Part shown: one piece after another, positions 12,662 to 35,122 of the stretch | Position numbering within the stretch: the stretch's first letter is position 1 | How the letters are laid out: each line of letters starts with the position of its first letter | Origin: Heterocephalus glaber | Lineage: Eukaryota; Chordata; Mammalia; Rodentia; Bathyergidae | Length of the DNA: 64,000 bases | Reading direction: 5' to 3' | Assembly (NCBI RefSeq): GCF_000247695.1 | Contig: NW_004624795.1 | Location: 5,472,686 to 5,536,685 of the forward strand | Program-made: the position numbers and the translations under genes | Notes under the pieces: model-generated | Databases searched by the model: none | What the model was told of the DNA's origin: nothing | The model's input: the letters and a program-made list of their open reading frames with translations, nothing else

Positions 12662-14209
12662 AGAGGGATCTAAGCTCAGCGGAGAGTTCCATTTTTCCCT
12701 GCTGCAGAGCTAAATCAGCTGGAAAAGTGCTTGACGCCTATCTGCACATTTAATATTAAAAAATAAAATAAATAAAAGCCAGGCAATGATCTACGGACCC
12801 AAGGAAAGAGTAATGAAGAAATTCCAAGGTTTAAAATGGAGAGGGCAGTGGAGGGAGAAGGACCTGTCCTTGGGACTCTGATCTCTGAGATGAATACCGA
12901 GTTAGTGGTGGTACCGAGCCTGGACGAACTATTCAGCGGAAGTCACCTGTGTCAGCCCCGCCTCCTGCCCGGCATGCTCTCTGGAGGCTCCGCAGGGAAG
13001 CGAAAGTGAGGCAGGCGCTGCTCTCCCCTTGCCCAAGGCTGTCGGCCGGCACGGTCACCTGCAGCGCAGGAAGACTTACACGGTGTCCCTGCTACACTAT
13101 CAACTGTGTTAAAATCGCTCAGAGTTGTGAACATCAGACATTTCCAAACTCATACTCAGTTTGTCTTCTCATCCAAGTTTCTCAGCCACTGCCAGCAAAT
13201 CATGTTTGAGATTTCAGTTTGCTACGTTAGCTTCTCATAACAATTCTAAAAAATAAAGCAACTTCAGAACGAGAGACTCCAATTTGTTTCCCAGAATGGT
13301 TAAACACGAGCACAGTTCCTAAGGGAAGTGAGAAACAGATGTGACTAAGAGGAAACAGTTCCCGCTACCGGACGTCCTTCTCCTGACAGTGACCAACCCC
13401 ATGTTTCCAGCCCAGGGCACCTGTAGGCGAGCGCCCTGGAAAAGCCCAGCAGCCCGAAAAGCTCTCCACTTACTGCACGAAGGGAGCCCGAAGGAGCACG
13501 GCGCACAGGCGCGTCTGAGCCCGACGCCACCTGAGTGTGAGCAGAGGCGTGAACGGTGAAGCACGCACGCCCTGCTCGCCTGCGGTGACCCAGCCTGCTG
13601 ACCGCTCACACATATAGTCTCTAAAGCACCTTTGAGTTGTACAGGTGTAAGAATAGCTTTGAATTATAGAAGTTATATGCATCTTTAAGAATCACATTTT
13701 GATGATTATAAAAATTTTTTTCTATTTTACAACATAGGTTCAGCTACACTGAAAAATTACACCGCTTATTGAAATACATTTCATTTTAGAAACAGACTAC
13801 TAAAGAAGTCTATACAAAAACTCTAAAATAATTTCTGTAGTAAAATAAAGAGTGCGTTAGGAGAGCTACACGAAGAAAATTTCCATCTTTCTCTATAATG
13901 CTTGATATACTGCGAATCGGGGCCAGCTCCACTCTGCAGCCAGCACCGATAGCGGAAAAGAATTCATTACAATACACAGTGATACAATTAATGCTCTGGA
14001 TTAATCTCACAGCCTTCCCGATTAGTACAAAGGAAACCAGGCCTATCTCCTCTTTGAGGAGAAGTCCAGGATATAAAAGCAAGCATACCTCATCAGCTGA
14101 TATGAAGTTATAAAATCCCGTAAGTTGGAGTATTTGAAATTTATAAAAGTCATCAGAAAATGCAAGCAAACTGGGCTTCAGTTCGGTGGTTCCCCTGGTT
14201 TCAGGACAG

Positions 14210-24167
<9,958 letters not shown>

Positions 24168-24700
24168 TGGTAAGTGGCACAATCTATTAAACAGTTCAGA
24201 CTAGAGAATTAGATTTCAAACAAGGTAATTATCAAGACTCAAATCTTTTCCCATCCACAGAGAATTGCTCAAGTGACAAAAAGATGTGGCTGGAACCTCT
24301 GTGCAATTCTTCCAGTGTCACAGCACCACTGTGTAAGTCAGAAAGGTCTGGTATTACGGCAAGAGCAGAGCACTGGGGACTTTCCTCAGAGGAGAGCTGC
24401 AAGGGACTCGGAGCACCTTATCTACAAAGAGAAAGGAAGAGGAAAACGTCAGGCACCACCATTTCCTTCTTATGCCATGCATCTGTCACGGGAGCACTTG
24501 GTCACCACAAACATAGCTGAAGGTTATTAAACCCTTTGCATACACAATGCATTACACTGCTTCAATGGTTTGGCTGGAGCATTACTTTCCTAGCTTATAT
24601 AAATTCACAAACATTTTCTGTTAAGATGGAAATTCTATGACAGCAAGTGCCACAAGATATCCTCAGGCATGACACAGAGCCCAGTACACACTACATTTCT

Positions 24701-24793
24701 TTTTTTTTTTTTTTTTTTGGTACCAGGGATCGAACTTGGGTCCTTGTGCTTGCGAGGCAAGGTGCAGAACCACTGAGCTAAATCCCTGGCCCA
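24701..24793 (-). mobile_element. tRNA-type SINE
   Basis: Flanked by exact cacactacatttct repeats (24687-24700, 24796-24809). Confidence 0.95.
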
Positions 24794-25449
24794 GACACAC
24801 TACATTTCTGATGAGGAAAGAAACATCTGGCACTGTATGGCACTCATCAACCTCCCTGCTACACTGAGGTAGCCAGATCTAAGGCCTCCATCCACAAGGT
24901 GTTCACAGTCTAGTTCACGATGTGTCCGGAGACACTCCAGAGCTTCATGTGAGCGGCCATGCTTTCAGCAGTGACCACGCCACCACAGCAAGAGCCCACA
25001 GGATGCAGGTGGTGGCCAGACAGGCTCTGTGCCTGTGGAAATAAAGCAGCGAATTGGTATAACTACAGAAGAGGATGCAGATGCCCCTGGCCTTAGCCAA
25101 TCTGTAAGCAGGGGACAGGATAGGACCGTTTTCAAGCTTACTAAAGTAACCCCAAGTTGTCAAGTATTTTCACATTTGTTGTGTGCATATCTCACTGGAC
25201 CCACTCAATAACTGGATGATTTTCCATGTGTTAGTTGCATAGGTGGCTAAATTCTGAGAAACAGTAACCATCACACTGATATGGTTCCAAGAAAAATAAA
25301 ACCATCCATTAAAAAAAAAAAAGATTAGAAGGGCACATAATTTGCTCTGTGACATGGCCCGCATTGCTGTTTAGCCAACCACCTAACCGCTGACTCACAC
25401 AAACACTACTGCAAGCACAAAGCCTACCTCGCTGGCAAGAGGAAGGAAA

Positions 25450-25550
25450 CTGGTCTTTACCAAATGCCTGCTATGTGCAAGGAGCTGTAAAAGCTTCTAT
25501 TATTCATTATTTCTATTTAATACTCACTATAAAGCTTTGGGGTTGATTTT
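25450..25550 (+). mobile_element. MIR SINE remnant
   Basis: ccaaatgcctgctatgtgca followed by an AT-rich stretch resembles the MIR core after the tRNA head. Weak. Confidence 0.45.
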
Positions 25551-26887
25551 TCAACTTTTTAAAATTAATCATTAAAAAAGCACCCAGAGTTTTACAAGTC
25601 AGATACATTGGCCCTACTCAATTGAGTCCCATTCTCCAGGGATAATAATGCTATTTTAGCTGTTTCCTCCTTGGTATTCACTTCTCTTTCTCTATATGAA
25701 TGTATTTCTATTTCTTGACTTTTTTTTTCCTCCAATTTCAGGTATCACCTCTCGTTCACAGATAGTTGCCTTACATGTTGTTCTTAGCTCTCCCTGATCC
25801 TAACAGTTGTATCAAACCTTTTAAAAACCAGTATTTACTACTTGTGTTTTAATGACTATGCATAGTTCCTAAATATTTCTCATTTCTCTGCTCCTGTCTT
25901 CTTTTCTATTTTCTTTGACCTTGTGGATTTATTTCTTGTTTAAAATTATTCTACTTTCACTTTAGTGGAATTTCAGGAAGGAATGGTGATAAACGCCACC
26001 ATGTTTTCCTTGACATCTAAGTAGGTATGTCTGTACTGTTTGTAGGTATAAAGGAGGAAATTATGGCCCAATTTTGCAGAACGGGAGGCTTTTGGAGAGG
26101 CACACATGCCACTGTGCAAAAACACGCCTTTGTTTTAGGAGGAAGAGGAAGAAGCCCAGGGGGATGAGGTCAGGGATCAGAGAACAGCCGAGTGAACAGC
26201 CCGCCTTGGCAGGGCCCTGTCACGGCTGGGTTTCAGAATTTGTTGCAGACCGCTGTCTCCTCTTCCTGCCCCTTTCAAATCAGTGTTTGTTATTAGGTTG
26301 TCCCTACTCACTGTTGTATTGTTTATTATGCTGGGAGCAGTGGGTCATTTGTCAGCTTCTCCCCAAGTCTCTGGAGTAGGAAAAGAACTATCTTCTCACA
26401 AGGAGTCCACTGTGCACTGCCCTCCTGCATAACCTGGGGTCCTGGGCTCTGAGCTTCATGCTGTGATTGCTGGGCCTGTGAGTGCTTTACGTTGGGGTGG
26501 AAGTGAGTGTGTTTTGCCTTTAAGGGAGAACACACCAGACGCCTGAAACCAAAAATCGGACAGTGACAGACGCGCTGTCTAGCAAGTACTCCCAGCTCTC
26601 TGGCCCTGGCACAGGTAGCACTGTGCTTCCCAGCTCCCAGAAATCACGAGGGCTACATGACAAGTTCTGGCCAGCATGCCTGAAGCTAAGCAAGCACTTC
26701 TGAGCTGCTCTGTTTAATTGCTAATGTACAGCAATATGCTTGTCCCATCAACCTGGATCACCGAGCAATGATAAAAGCAGAGTTCCCCGCCAGTGATATA
26801 ATGTGAGAAAGAAATCCTGCCTTGCTCAAGCTGCTGAGACCAGGGAGTGGTGATACTACCACACAACCCAGCCAATGGAGTCCCATG

Positions 26888-26932
26888 TGTGCCTGTGTGT
26901 GTCTGTGTGTGTGTATGCGTGTGTGCAGGAAT
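26888..26932. repeat. Imperfect (TG)n repeat
   Basis: tgtg tracts with interruptions (cctg, tctg, tatg, cgtg). Confidence 0.85.
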
Positions 26933-27832
26933 TCCTAACATATAGGATAATGTCTCTCAGTAGAATCACATGAAAGGTTAAAAATCAGAAATACAAAAAG
27001 CTGAATTCACAAAGGAATCCTTTAATAAACAGTTGATAAAACTAAATAAGATTATCCTTTCTTTTAAAAACTTCTTATGAAGGAATGCGGTTCTATCTAA
27101 CTGATGAGTACATAGATACATTCCCTCAGGAACCTGCAAATGACGTCTCCACACTGCTCGTCCCAGGAAAACCCACGGAATCCTCAGAAGCCGCCACAGC
27201 ACAGCGTCTGGTCTGAGGGCTCACTGTGGAGCGACCCCGGGCACCCACCCTGCCCAAATTTTACTTTCTCTTTTTTTTTCCCACATTTTACTTTCTTGAC
27301 TGATCTGGGCACCTTTTGTATTGTTTGCATTTTGGTAATAATCTTACTTTTTCTCTTTCCAGAAAATTTAAATATCTCCTAATAAGACAATAATTTTACA
27401 AAACCCAAACTATATTATAGATATTACCACCTTCCATTTTCCATTATCTAAGAGTCAGTGCATCAATCCTAACTTACTAGAGGTCAACTTCATTTAGTTT
27501 TTTACAGGACTCTAAGTGGATACTCTCAGCTCTAATACTTGAGGGTAGTGAGAAGCACATAAAAAATAACCTTCACTGACACCTGGAGCTGCTCATTTCA
27601 TTACAGATGTTTAAACTCATCTCTCTAGTGGTAACAGAACAATACAAGTTCATCTATTCTTATAAATCATTTTCTACTATATCATAATATAAATTCCAAA
27701 ATAAAATGGGTCATGGCTTAGTGTCTCCCTGTAACTAATGTATACAAATTCTCCCCCAAAATAGTGGTGTGTATGTTGGGGGGATGTATAAATTGAGAAG
27801 CAACAAGATCTGGTAGTGTAAAAATCTGACCA

Positions 27833-27928
27833 GCCGGGGATTTAGCTCAGTGGCATCAACGCCTGGCTCGAAAGTGCAAGGTCCTGAGCTCAATCCCCGG
27901 TACTCAAAACAAAACAAAACAAAAAACA
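27833..27928 (+). mobile_element. tRNA-type SINE
   Basis: gccggggatttagctcagtg, B box gagctcaatcccc, CAAAA tail. Confidence 0.93.
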
Positions 27929-28095
27929 GTAAGTATAGCTTCTAGAATGTGCCTTTTTTTCAATGCTTCTTTTCTTCTAAATTCCTTAAAAAATAAGTTT
28001 ACAATCTTCAAAAACGTTTACTTACGTTTAGTTTTAACAGAGAAACAATTTTGTTCCCTGAAAAGCTTTGTTAATTTTTACAAATTCAACAGGTT

Positions 28096-28205
28096 AGGGC
28101 GGGGGATTTAGCTCAGTGGTCTCACCGCCTGCTGCAGAAGCGCAAGGACCCGAGTTCGATCCCTGGTACCAAAAAAAAAAAAAGAAAAAAAAAAGGGAGA
28201 GAGAG
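28096..28205 (+). mobile_element. tRNA-type SINE
   Basis: Flanked by exact caaattcaacaggtt repeats (28081-28095, 28206-28220). Confidence 0.95.
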
Positions 28206-29374
28206 CAAATTCAACAGGTTTTTTTTCACATTAAAGGAAGTACCTAAGCATCTTCCTGGTACTTTCAAAAGACAGCCCCCCCACCCCCGCCTTGAGTCCT
28301 TTCAAGGTGGAAGGCAACCTCGCCCCAAGTGGCTTCCCATGCTCCCTGTGCTCCCTCTGGACCAAAGCCCCTGCTGTCCCAGCACTGCCCACTGCCAGCC
28401 CGCTGGTGCAAGGCAGAAGTGAGAGAGAGAGCACTGACCCTCCAGGAGGAGCGGGCCAAGTTGGAGACTGAGGCTGCAGGGAAAGTGCTGCACACCTGTG
28501 GGCTGCTTGCCAGGAGTGGACCTCAAGGAAGGACGCAAAGCATGTGCATGTGTCTTCCGACAGTAGCGCTCTGATGCTTCACTCAGAGTTCTGCTACTTT
28601 CACAGAAGGCTCTTGACTTCTGTCTCCTCATTAGGAAAGTGCATTAGCGACACATTTGCCGAGTGACAAGTATTGACACTGTGTTTGGAAGGCCACATTG
28701 TTATCAACATCTACTATATGGCTAACCTGAGCAACAAAAGCATGAACCAATGTGAAAGTTTAGAAGAGAGAGAAACCACACATATTTGTGGCATCTGGGA
28801 AAGTGTTGCAAAGAACACATCTCAGAAACACTTTGAAGCGCAGGTAGGTTATAGATGGGCAGAAATAAAGGCAGAATAGGCCTCCCTTGAGCCTCGCTGC
28901 TCCACTGTGAGTCGTCCGAGTGATGGAGCCAGCACTAGGCTTCTGGCTTTCTAACTCCTAATTCCAGTTTACCTAGTCCTTTACTCACACCTGCTGAGTA
29001 ATGGTAAGCAATGATCTCCAAAGACATACAGTACTTAAGTCTGGGGGTATGACAGCAGAAAAACAAAAACAAAAATCCAGAGTAGCATTGAAGGAAGTAA
29101 ATACAATTTATCTGTAGCTAATGGAATTTGCATCTCCCTTCAGAATGTCCCAGTGTTAGTTCAATTCATGCAGATACACATTAATTTTCAATTTGATCTG
29201 CCTGTAGTTTTGTGGGGTTTTTTCAGAGTAATCACTTTTGGCAAACTTAAGACTCAAAAGTTAAATTGTTTTAGTTCATCTTCTTGCAATAAAACAATTA
29301 AGCTTTCAAATGGATAAAACCTAAATAAATCTGTGGACTTTGAACCTGTTCTGTAAAGTAAAAGTTACAGAAAC

Positions 29375-29390
29375 AAAATTTACACTGAAA
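29375..29390. repeat. Target-site duplication, left copy (RPS3A retrocopy)
   Basis: aaaatttacactgaaa is repeated exactly at 30334-30349. Confidence 0.92.
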
Positions 29391-30333
29391 GCCTTTTGGC
29401 TCTCTGAGCAGCACCACTGTTCGGAGGCAAGAACCGGAACCTTACAGAATGGCAGCAAAAAGAAAGCCAAGAAGAACGTTGATCCATTTGCTAAGAAGGA
29501 TTGGTACAATGTGAAGGCACCAGGCACGGTCAATATAAGAAATGCTGGAAAAACACTAGTTACTAGGACTCAAGAAACCAAAACTGCATCGGATGGGCTC
29601 AAAGGTGGTGCGTTTCAAGTGCACCTTGCTGATCTGCAGAATGACGAAGGTGCACTTAGAAAATTCAAGCTGTTCACTGAAGATGTTTAGGGCAAACACT
29701 GCCTGCCTGCCTAACTTTCACGGCATGAATCTTACCCATGTAAAATGTGTTCTGCAATCAAAAAATGGCAGACCAAGCTGGGAATTTAGCTCAGTGGTTC
29801 TGCCGCCTGCCTTGCAAGCGCAAGGTCCCGAGTTCAATCCCCGGTACCAAAAAAAGGCAGACTGTGACTGAAGCTCAGGTTGATGTCAAGGCTACCAATG
29901 GTTATTTGCTTTGTATATTCTGAGTTGGTTTTACTAAAAAATGCAACAACCAGATACAGAAAACCTCTTATGCTCAGCACCAATAGGTCTGCCAAATCCG
30001 TAAGGAAATGATGTAAACTGGGACTTGAGAGGTACAGACAAATGATGTGAAGGAAGTGGTCAATAATCTGATTCCAGATAGAACAGAAAAGGCTGATCGG
30101 ACTATTCTCCCTCTTCATGAGATCTTCATTAGAAAGGTAAAAATGCTGAAGAAGCCCAAGTTTGAATTGGAAAAACCCATGAGTGTTACGGTGAAGGTGG
30201 CAGCTCTGGAAAAGCTACCAAGGATGAGACTGGCGCTAAATTTGCATGAGATGATGGGTTAGGGAGCACTAGTCCAACAGTCTGTTTAAAATCCAGATTT
30301 TTGACAGGGATAAATAAAATCCTATTTGTGAAA
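29391..30333 (+). pseudogene. RPS3A: RPS3A processed pseudogene interrupted by a SINE
   Basis: An intronless copy of ribosomal protein S3A mRNA. The 5' UTR-like start (ccttttggctctctga) is recognisable. The start codon is lost (ATG is ctg). Coding similarity runs through [33 protein letters not shown] and LADLQNDE (29460-29690), then stops and frameshifts appear. A tRNA-type SINE sits at about 29774-29852. The C-terminal [14 protein letters not shown] block follows at about 30129-30170, then the 3' UTR with aataaa. It is flanked by a perfect 16-bp target-site duplication (29375-29390 and 30334-30349), the mark of L1-mediated retrotransposition. It lies antisense to ZNF652 in intron 1 and is not functional. 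Confidence 0.95.
29774..29852 (+). mobile_element. tRNA-type SINE inside the RPS3A pseudogene
   Basis: Flanked by aaWggcagac repeats (29764, 29853); younger than the retrocopy. Confidence 0.93.
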
Positions 30334-30349
30334 AAAATTTACACTGAAA
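30334..30349. repeat. Target-site duplication, right copy (RPS3A retrocopy)
   Basis: Exact match to 29375-29390, directly after the retrocopy's 3' end. Confidence 0.92.
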
Positions 30350-30381
30350 AAACGGTTCTGTGTCATGGGATTATTCTAATA

Positions 30382-30511
30382 CAGTGGTACCTCGGTTCAT
30401 GAACTTAAATTCTTTCTGCAATTCTGGTCACAGAATTCATTCATTCCATGATTTTGGTTGAATTCTGCCACCAGAATCGTAGAATTCAGTTTGTGAACCA
30501 CGGTACCAATG
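30382..30511. mobile_element. MITE-like palindromic DNA element
   Basis: A 130-bp segment whose ends form an imperfect inverted repeat (cagtggtacctcggttcatg... and ...gtgaaccacggtaccaatg), starting after a TA. The interior is also self-complementary around gaattc. It resembles small non-autonomous Tc1/mariner-class elements that share a CAGTGGTACCTCGG end. Confidence 0.6.
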
Positions 30512-30854
30512 TCAATGTCTTTCATTTCCAAAACTGTCCACATTATCAACCTAGAATACACTGGACAAGCTACCAATGTTAACTTGCAAAAAGTCAACTT
30601 TTCAATAAACAAAAACCTCAGGTGACATATGTTGCTGGGCTGTACTGTAGATAAGTTTATCACAAGTATTCTCAGATGGTATAATTTTATATGGCTAATA
30701 ACAGCGAATTTGAATGTAATTTCATCTAATAGAAATTTAATGTCAAACAAATATTTTTAAACAGTCCATTTAATCCATTTTCTGTAAGAAACGGAATTGA
30801 GAAATGCCTGTTACCTTCAGTCTTAGACAAAGCTTTTATAAAAATTAAATGTCA

Positions 30855-30941
30855 TGCTTGGGGTTTAGCTCAGTGGTTTCGCCGACTGCTGCGCAAGCGC
30901 AAGGACCTGAGTTGGATCCTCTGTACCAAAAAAAAAAAAAA
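30855..30941 (+). mobile_element. tRNA-type SINE
   Basis: Flanked by exact aaaattaaatgtca repeats (30841-30854, 30942-30955). Confidence 0.95.
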
Positions 30942-31604
30942 AAAATTAAATGTCACTGTGTAAGCTCTTATACATGCATTTAAACGAGACTGTCACTGTG
31001 TTCCTTCACTTTATGCACATGTGGCTGGCAGGAGAGGGACAGAGGAGAGGCTTCTAAAGTGCTGCCTCATCACCTTCAAGCATCAACAGTCTCCACATTT
31101 TTCCATGCAGAACAACAAAAACCAATGTGCATTACTCACCACACGGTAGGTTAGGCAACCTTAACCCTCACTAATAATCACCCTAGGGCCAAAGAAGAAA
31201 TTAAAACCATGAAGGATATTTAAACCATTTCCTATTATTCGATTCTAGTCACAAACATCTATATGTAGGAATATAACTTAAAGGACCTGTTTTTAAAAGG
31301 AAGGTAAGCTATTTTATGTGTTGCTCTGATCTTTTCTGTTAAAATCTAACAAAGTCATAGGAAACAGAAACATCGATCTTTTACAAAAGGGAAGGAGATC
31401 AAGAGATGAGGGTGTAGTGCGGGTGTAAAAATAATTAGGATGCACTATGTACCTGCACCAACTCGCCACAAGGAATGTAATCATTGTGTACTGCAAACAT
31501 GTATTAAATCAAAATTTGAGAGAAAAAAATCTGACAAAAGTCCTACTCAAATTGAATGCAGTACTCAAACAATGAGAATATACCCACAAAGCATATAACC
31601 TCAG

Positions 31605-31694
31605 GGCCAGGGATTTAGCTCAGTGGTGCTGCCGCCTGCCTTGCAAGTGCAAGGTCCTGAGTTTGATCCCCAGTGCCAAGAAGAAAAAAGAAGT
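31605..31694 (+). mobile_element. tRNA-type SINE
   Basis: gggccagggatttagctcag to tttgatccccagtgcc; atataacctYag flanks. Confidence 0.93.
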
Positions 31695-31707
31695 ATACAT
31701 ATAACCT

Positions 31708-31783
31708 TAGAGCTAGGGATGTAGCTCAGTGGTAGAGCACTTGCCTACTACTCATGAGGCCTGGATTTGATCCCCACAGAGGT
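31708..31783 (+). mobile_element. ID element
   Basis: gctagggatgtagctcagtg, gtagagcacttgcct, tttgatcccca: the classical ID form, distinct from the abundant family here. Confidence 0.85.
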
Positions 31784-32943
31784 GTCAGTCTAACACGAAC
31801 CTGAAGTAAGTGCCCATTAGGAAATGAAAAGAACTTTGAGAAATGTCCTTATTAGATTCCCATACATTACAAAAATAAAAACATCAGAACTACGGGAGTT
31901 GTGTGAAGAACATCAGGTAATGTCTAAGTATGTGCATCTGACTCAAAGGCAAAGGCCAAACAGATACTGTTTTCTCATTAACAAAAAAATTCCAACACTT
32001 CAAAAAGTAACTCTTAGGAAAAAATTCTTAACCAGTCTTAAACCAAATTGTATAAACAGTCTGAAACAAAAATATTTGTTTAATTCAAACCAGAACATAC
32101 CCAAAATGCAACCAATGGAAAAAGCCAAGTTGCTACCACACCTGCCTTTTCTTTCCAGCAAGCCTGGATGACCCTCTCTTTAACAACTCCAAACACTTTC
32201 GAGATTCTTTCGAAAATCACAAATCCCCTGCCAAGTGAACAAGTAAAATCTATATGCAGTTTCTGGAGATCTGCCCAATTCCAGCAACTCACCCACGAGT
32301 CCCCAGAGCCTCTGGACTCCAGGCTTAGACTAGCCGAAGAGCAGGCCTTGGGACGTGCCTTGGGATGAAGTCTCCAAACTGGGTTTTCTCTACTTTTGCC
32401 CCTTCCCTCCCATCCTGGCAGTATACACAGTGCCTGGTCCGAGAGGAACTGACAGTGGAACAAAAGGACATTAAGTCTCTAGCTACAAACAGAAAGGTCT
32501 GTACTGGCCTCCGAACACTACCCTGTTCTAATTCCAGGGAGGAAGCATGGCAGGGCCACTCAGCCAGGCAGATGGCGTTGGGCAGGCCAAGTCAGTCTCG
32601 GGGGCTCCTGTGCGCGGCTGGGGTCCAAGTGCCTACACCGCTAAGGGTGGTGTGAAGGCCTCCTCTAACCACACAGACCCACTCCTGTGTCCCACAGGAG
32701 GAGATCAGCACTGGCTCCCTCTTCTCCCTGTCTGACAAGATCCTTGCTGAAGAAGTTACGGATTATGGATGGCAGAGCACCGGTTTATGTAAATTATAGT
32801 CTGCTGTGCACAGTGTTTCATAGTGAACATGCAGTAGTGGAAATGAAGGAAAGGAAAAGATTGGGAAAGAAAAAGTTTAAAAATGAGATAGCTACAGGCT
32901 ACCAAAGAAAAACATAAATTGAACTTTATTTTTTAAAATTCTC

Positions 32944-33074
32944 TGGCCGGGGATTTAGCTCAGTGGTGCTGCCATCTGCCTCGCAAGTGCAAGGGCCCGA
33001 GTTCAATCGCCAGTAGCAAAAAATAAAAAAAAAATAAAATAAAAATAAAATAATAAAAATAATAATAAAAAAAA
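32944..33074 (+). mobile_element. tRNA-type SINE with long AT tail
   Basis: ggccggggatttagctcagt, cccgagttcaatcgcc, then about 55 bases of A/T. Confidence 0.92.
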
Positions 33075-33175
33075 TACCAGCACTCAGGAGGCTGAGGCAG
33101 GAGGATTATCTCAAGTTCAAGGTCAGCCAGGAATACATAGCAAGACCCTGTCTCAAAAAGCAAAACAACAAAAAA
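33075..33175 (+). mobile_element. B1 SINE, 5'-truncated
   Basis: accagcactcaggaggctga to ccctgtctcaaaaagc. Confidence 0.85.
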
Positions 33176-33306
33176 GCCAGGTGTGGTGGGATATACTTGT
33201 AATCCTAGCACTTGGGTGCTTGAGGCAGGAGGTGTCACCATGAGTTTAAGGCCAGCCTGGGCAACATAGTGAGACCTTGTCTCAAAGATTTAAAAAAAAA
33301 AAAAAC
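33176..33306 (+). mobile_element. B1 SINE
   Basis: gccaggtgtggtgggatata to gagaccttgtctcaaag plus A-tail. Confidence 0.9.
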
Positions 33307-33355
33307 ACCCAACAACACCTGTGCATCAAAAATCGCTATAAAAAAGAGACAACGT

Positions 33356-33450
33356 GGCCGGGGATTTAGCTCAGTGGTTTCGCCGCCTGCTGCACAAGCA
33401 CAAGGATGCAAGTTCGATCCCCAATACCAAAAAAAAAAAAAAAAAAAAGA
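33356..33450 (+). mobile_element. tRNA-type SINE
   Basis: ggccggggatttagctcagt, gcaagttcgatccccaatac, A-tail; gagacaaY flanks. Confidence 0.93.
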
Positions 33451-33479
33451 GAGAGACAATACATAAAATAGGAAAATCA

Positions 33480-34300
33480 TGATCTGATAAGGGTCTAAGA
33501 GCCAGAATATATAAATAACTCATACACTGGAACAATAAAAAGACAAAATGCTCAAGATAAAAATGTGGAAAGGATTTAAATAGACATTTCTCCTAAGAAG
33601 ATATACAAGTAGCCAACAGGAACAGTAAATGATCTTACTATCTTTAGTCACTAGAGAAATGTAAATCAAGACCACAATGCAGTACCACTTCACACCTACT
33701 AGTGTGGCTACAATAAAAAGGTACAACATAACAAGTGTTGCCAAGGATGTGGGAAAATCAGAAACCTCCTCCATTCCTAGTGAGAATACACTTTGGAAAA
33801 CAGTTTGGCAGATTATCAAACAGCTACCATGTGACCCAGGAATTCCAATCCTAGGCATACACCCAAGAGATCTGGAAATATGCTCAGCGTTCCTATAAAA
33901 ATGATCACAGATATATACACAGCAGCATTATTTATAACAGTCAAAAAGCGCTCCGCACCACACACAGGGTATTATAGGCCGTGAAAGGGAGTGAAGACTG
34001 GCACAGTACAACACAGGGAGCCCTGAAAACACCACAAAAGCCACATCATTGTAGGAGCCAACGTACAGGAAACAGAATAAACAAATCCACACAGACAAAG
34101 CACACCAGGGACTAACAGGGGTAGCGGCAGGGAGGCGCGGGGACTGCCACTCATGAGTTCCAGGTTTCTCTGTGGGGCACTGAAAATGTTCCAAAAATAA
34201 ACACTGATGATGGCTGTGCAACTCTGAGAACGCACTAAGAACCAGGTATTATGGTATGCAAATTATACACAGTACAATAAAAATAAAATGAAACAGACTA
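33480..34300 (+). mobile_element. Ancient L1 (L1M-type) 3' end
   Basis: Sense-strand similarity to old mammalian L1 3' sequence: motifs like ctttggaaaacagtttggca, atgtgacccaggaattcca, ctaggcatacacccaagaga, then a fading tail. Diverged and non-coding. Confidence 0.8.
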
Positions 34301-34732
34301 AACACTAACAGTCCAAAGATGATCTGAAGCAGGAAGATGAATGAAAATAATTACGGTATTTTAAATAAGATGACGCTGACTCGCTGGGAGGCTCCCCAAG
34401 CAGAAGTGAGGCTCCTTCGGCAGCGACGCAGCCGACAGAGGAGCATAGTTACCTTGCGCCGGAGTCCGAGGACCTGGTTGGGCTGCACGTGCACTTCTTC
34501 CGTCCTGTGCGGCGGGCGAGCTTGCCTTCCCAGCCCTCTGTGTTTCCAAGTGTGAACTCAAGGACGCCCTTCCACCACTAACATTTAACTTTTCCACAAC
34601 TTGTGCTGATCATTGTTGACTCATCTTTTGCCTAATTCATCTGGTTGCCACTGATAATTCCTGACTTCTCAACATTAAGAGCTGTGACATACTACCCCTT
34701 TGCCCCGCCCCACCCTGCCATGTTCTCCCTTG

Positions 34733-34890
34733 TTGTTTTCGTTTGTTTTTTGGTTTTTTGAGACAAAGTCTCAATGTGTAGTCCAGGCTGGCCTTACATT
34801 TACTATGTAGCCCAGCCTGGACTCAAACTCATGGTGATCTTCCTGTCTCAGCCTCCGGAAGGCCAGGATTACAGGTGTTGCACCCAGCAC
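34733..34890 (-). mobile_element. B1 SINE with internal duplication
   Basis: ttttttgagacaaagtctca to ggtgttgcacccagc. Confidence 0.9.
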
Positions 34891-34933
34891 CTCTTACTGT
34901 TTTAAAAAATGTGCCTTTAAAAATGTGCATTCT

Positions 34934-35022
34934 AGGGGCCGGGGATTTTAGCTCAGTGGTTCCACTGCCTGCCTCGCAACCACAAGGTCCCGAGTTCGAT
35001 CTCTGGTACCCCCCCCCCCCCG
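34934..35022 (+). mobile_element. tRNA-type SINE (first of a same-site pair)
   Basis: Tail is a C-run after ggtacc. Flanked by aaaaatgtgcattYt repeats (34919, 35023). Confidence 0.93.
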
Positions 35023-35037
35023 AAAAATGTGCATTTT

Positions 35038-35122
35038 GGGCCGAAGATTTGACTCAGTGGCATTGCACCTGCCTCGCAAGTGCAAGGTCCTGAGTTTGAT
35101 CCAGGGTACCGCAAAAAAAAAG
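35038..35122 (+). mobile_element. tRNA-type SINE (second of a same-site pair)
   Basis: gggccgaagatttgactcag to gatccagggtacc; followed by a third aaatgtgcattta copy (35123). Confidence 0.92.

Larger units (their letters stand above)
24810..27832. other. Intron 1 stretch without clear genes
   Basis: Unique-looking sequence with a weak MIR (25450), an imperfect TG repeat (26888) and AT-rich parts. No supportable exon. Confidence 0.6.

Noticed and set aside
31824..32171. Plus-strand ORF of 115 codons
   Set aside because: AT-rich, no homology recognised and no splice or promoter context.
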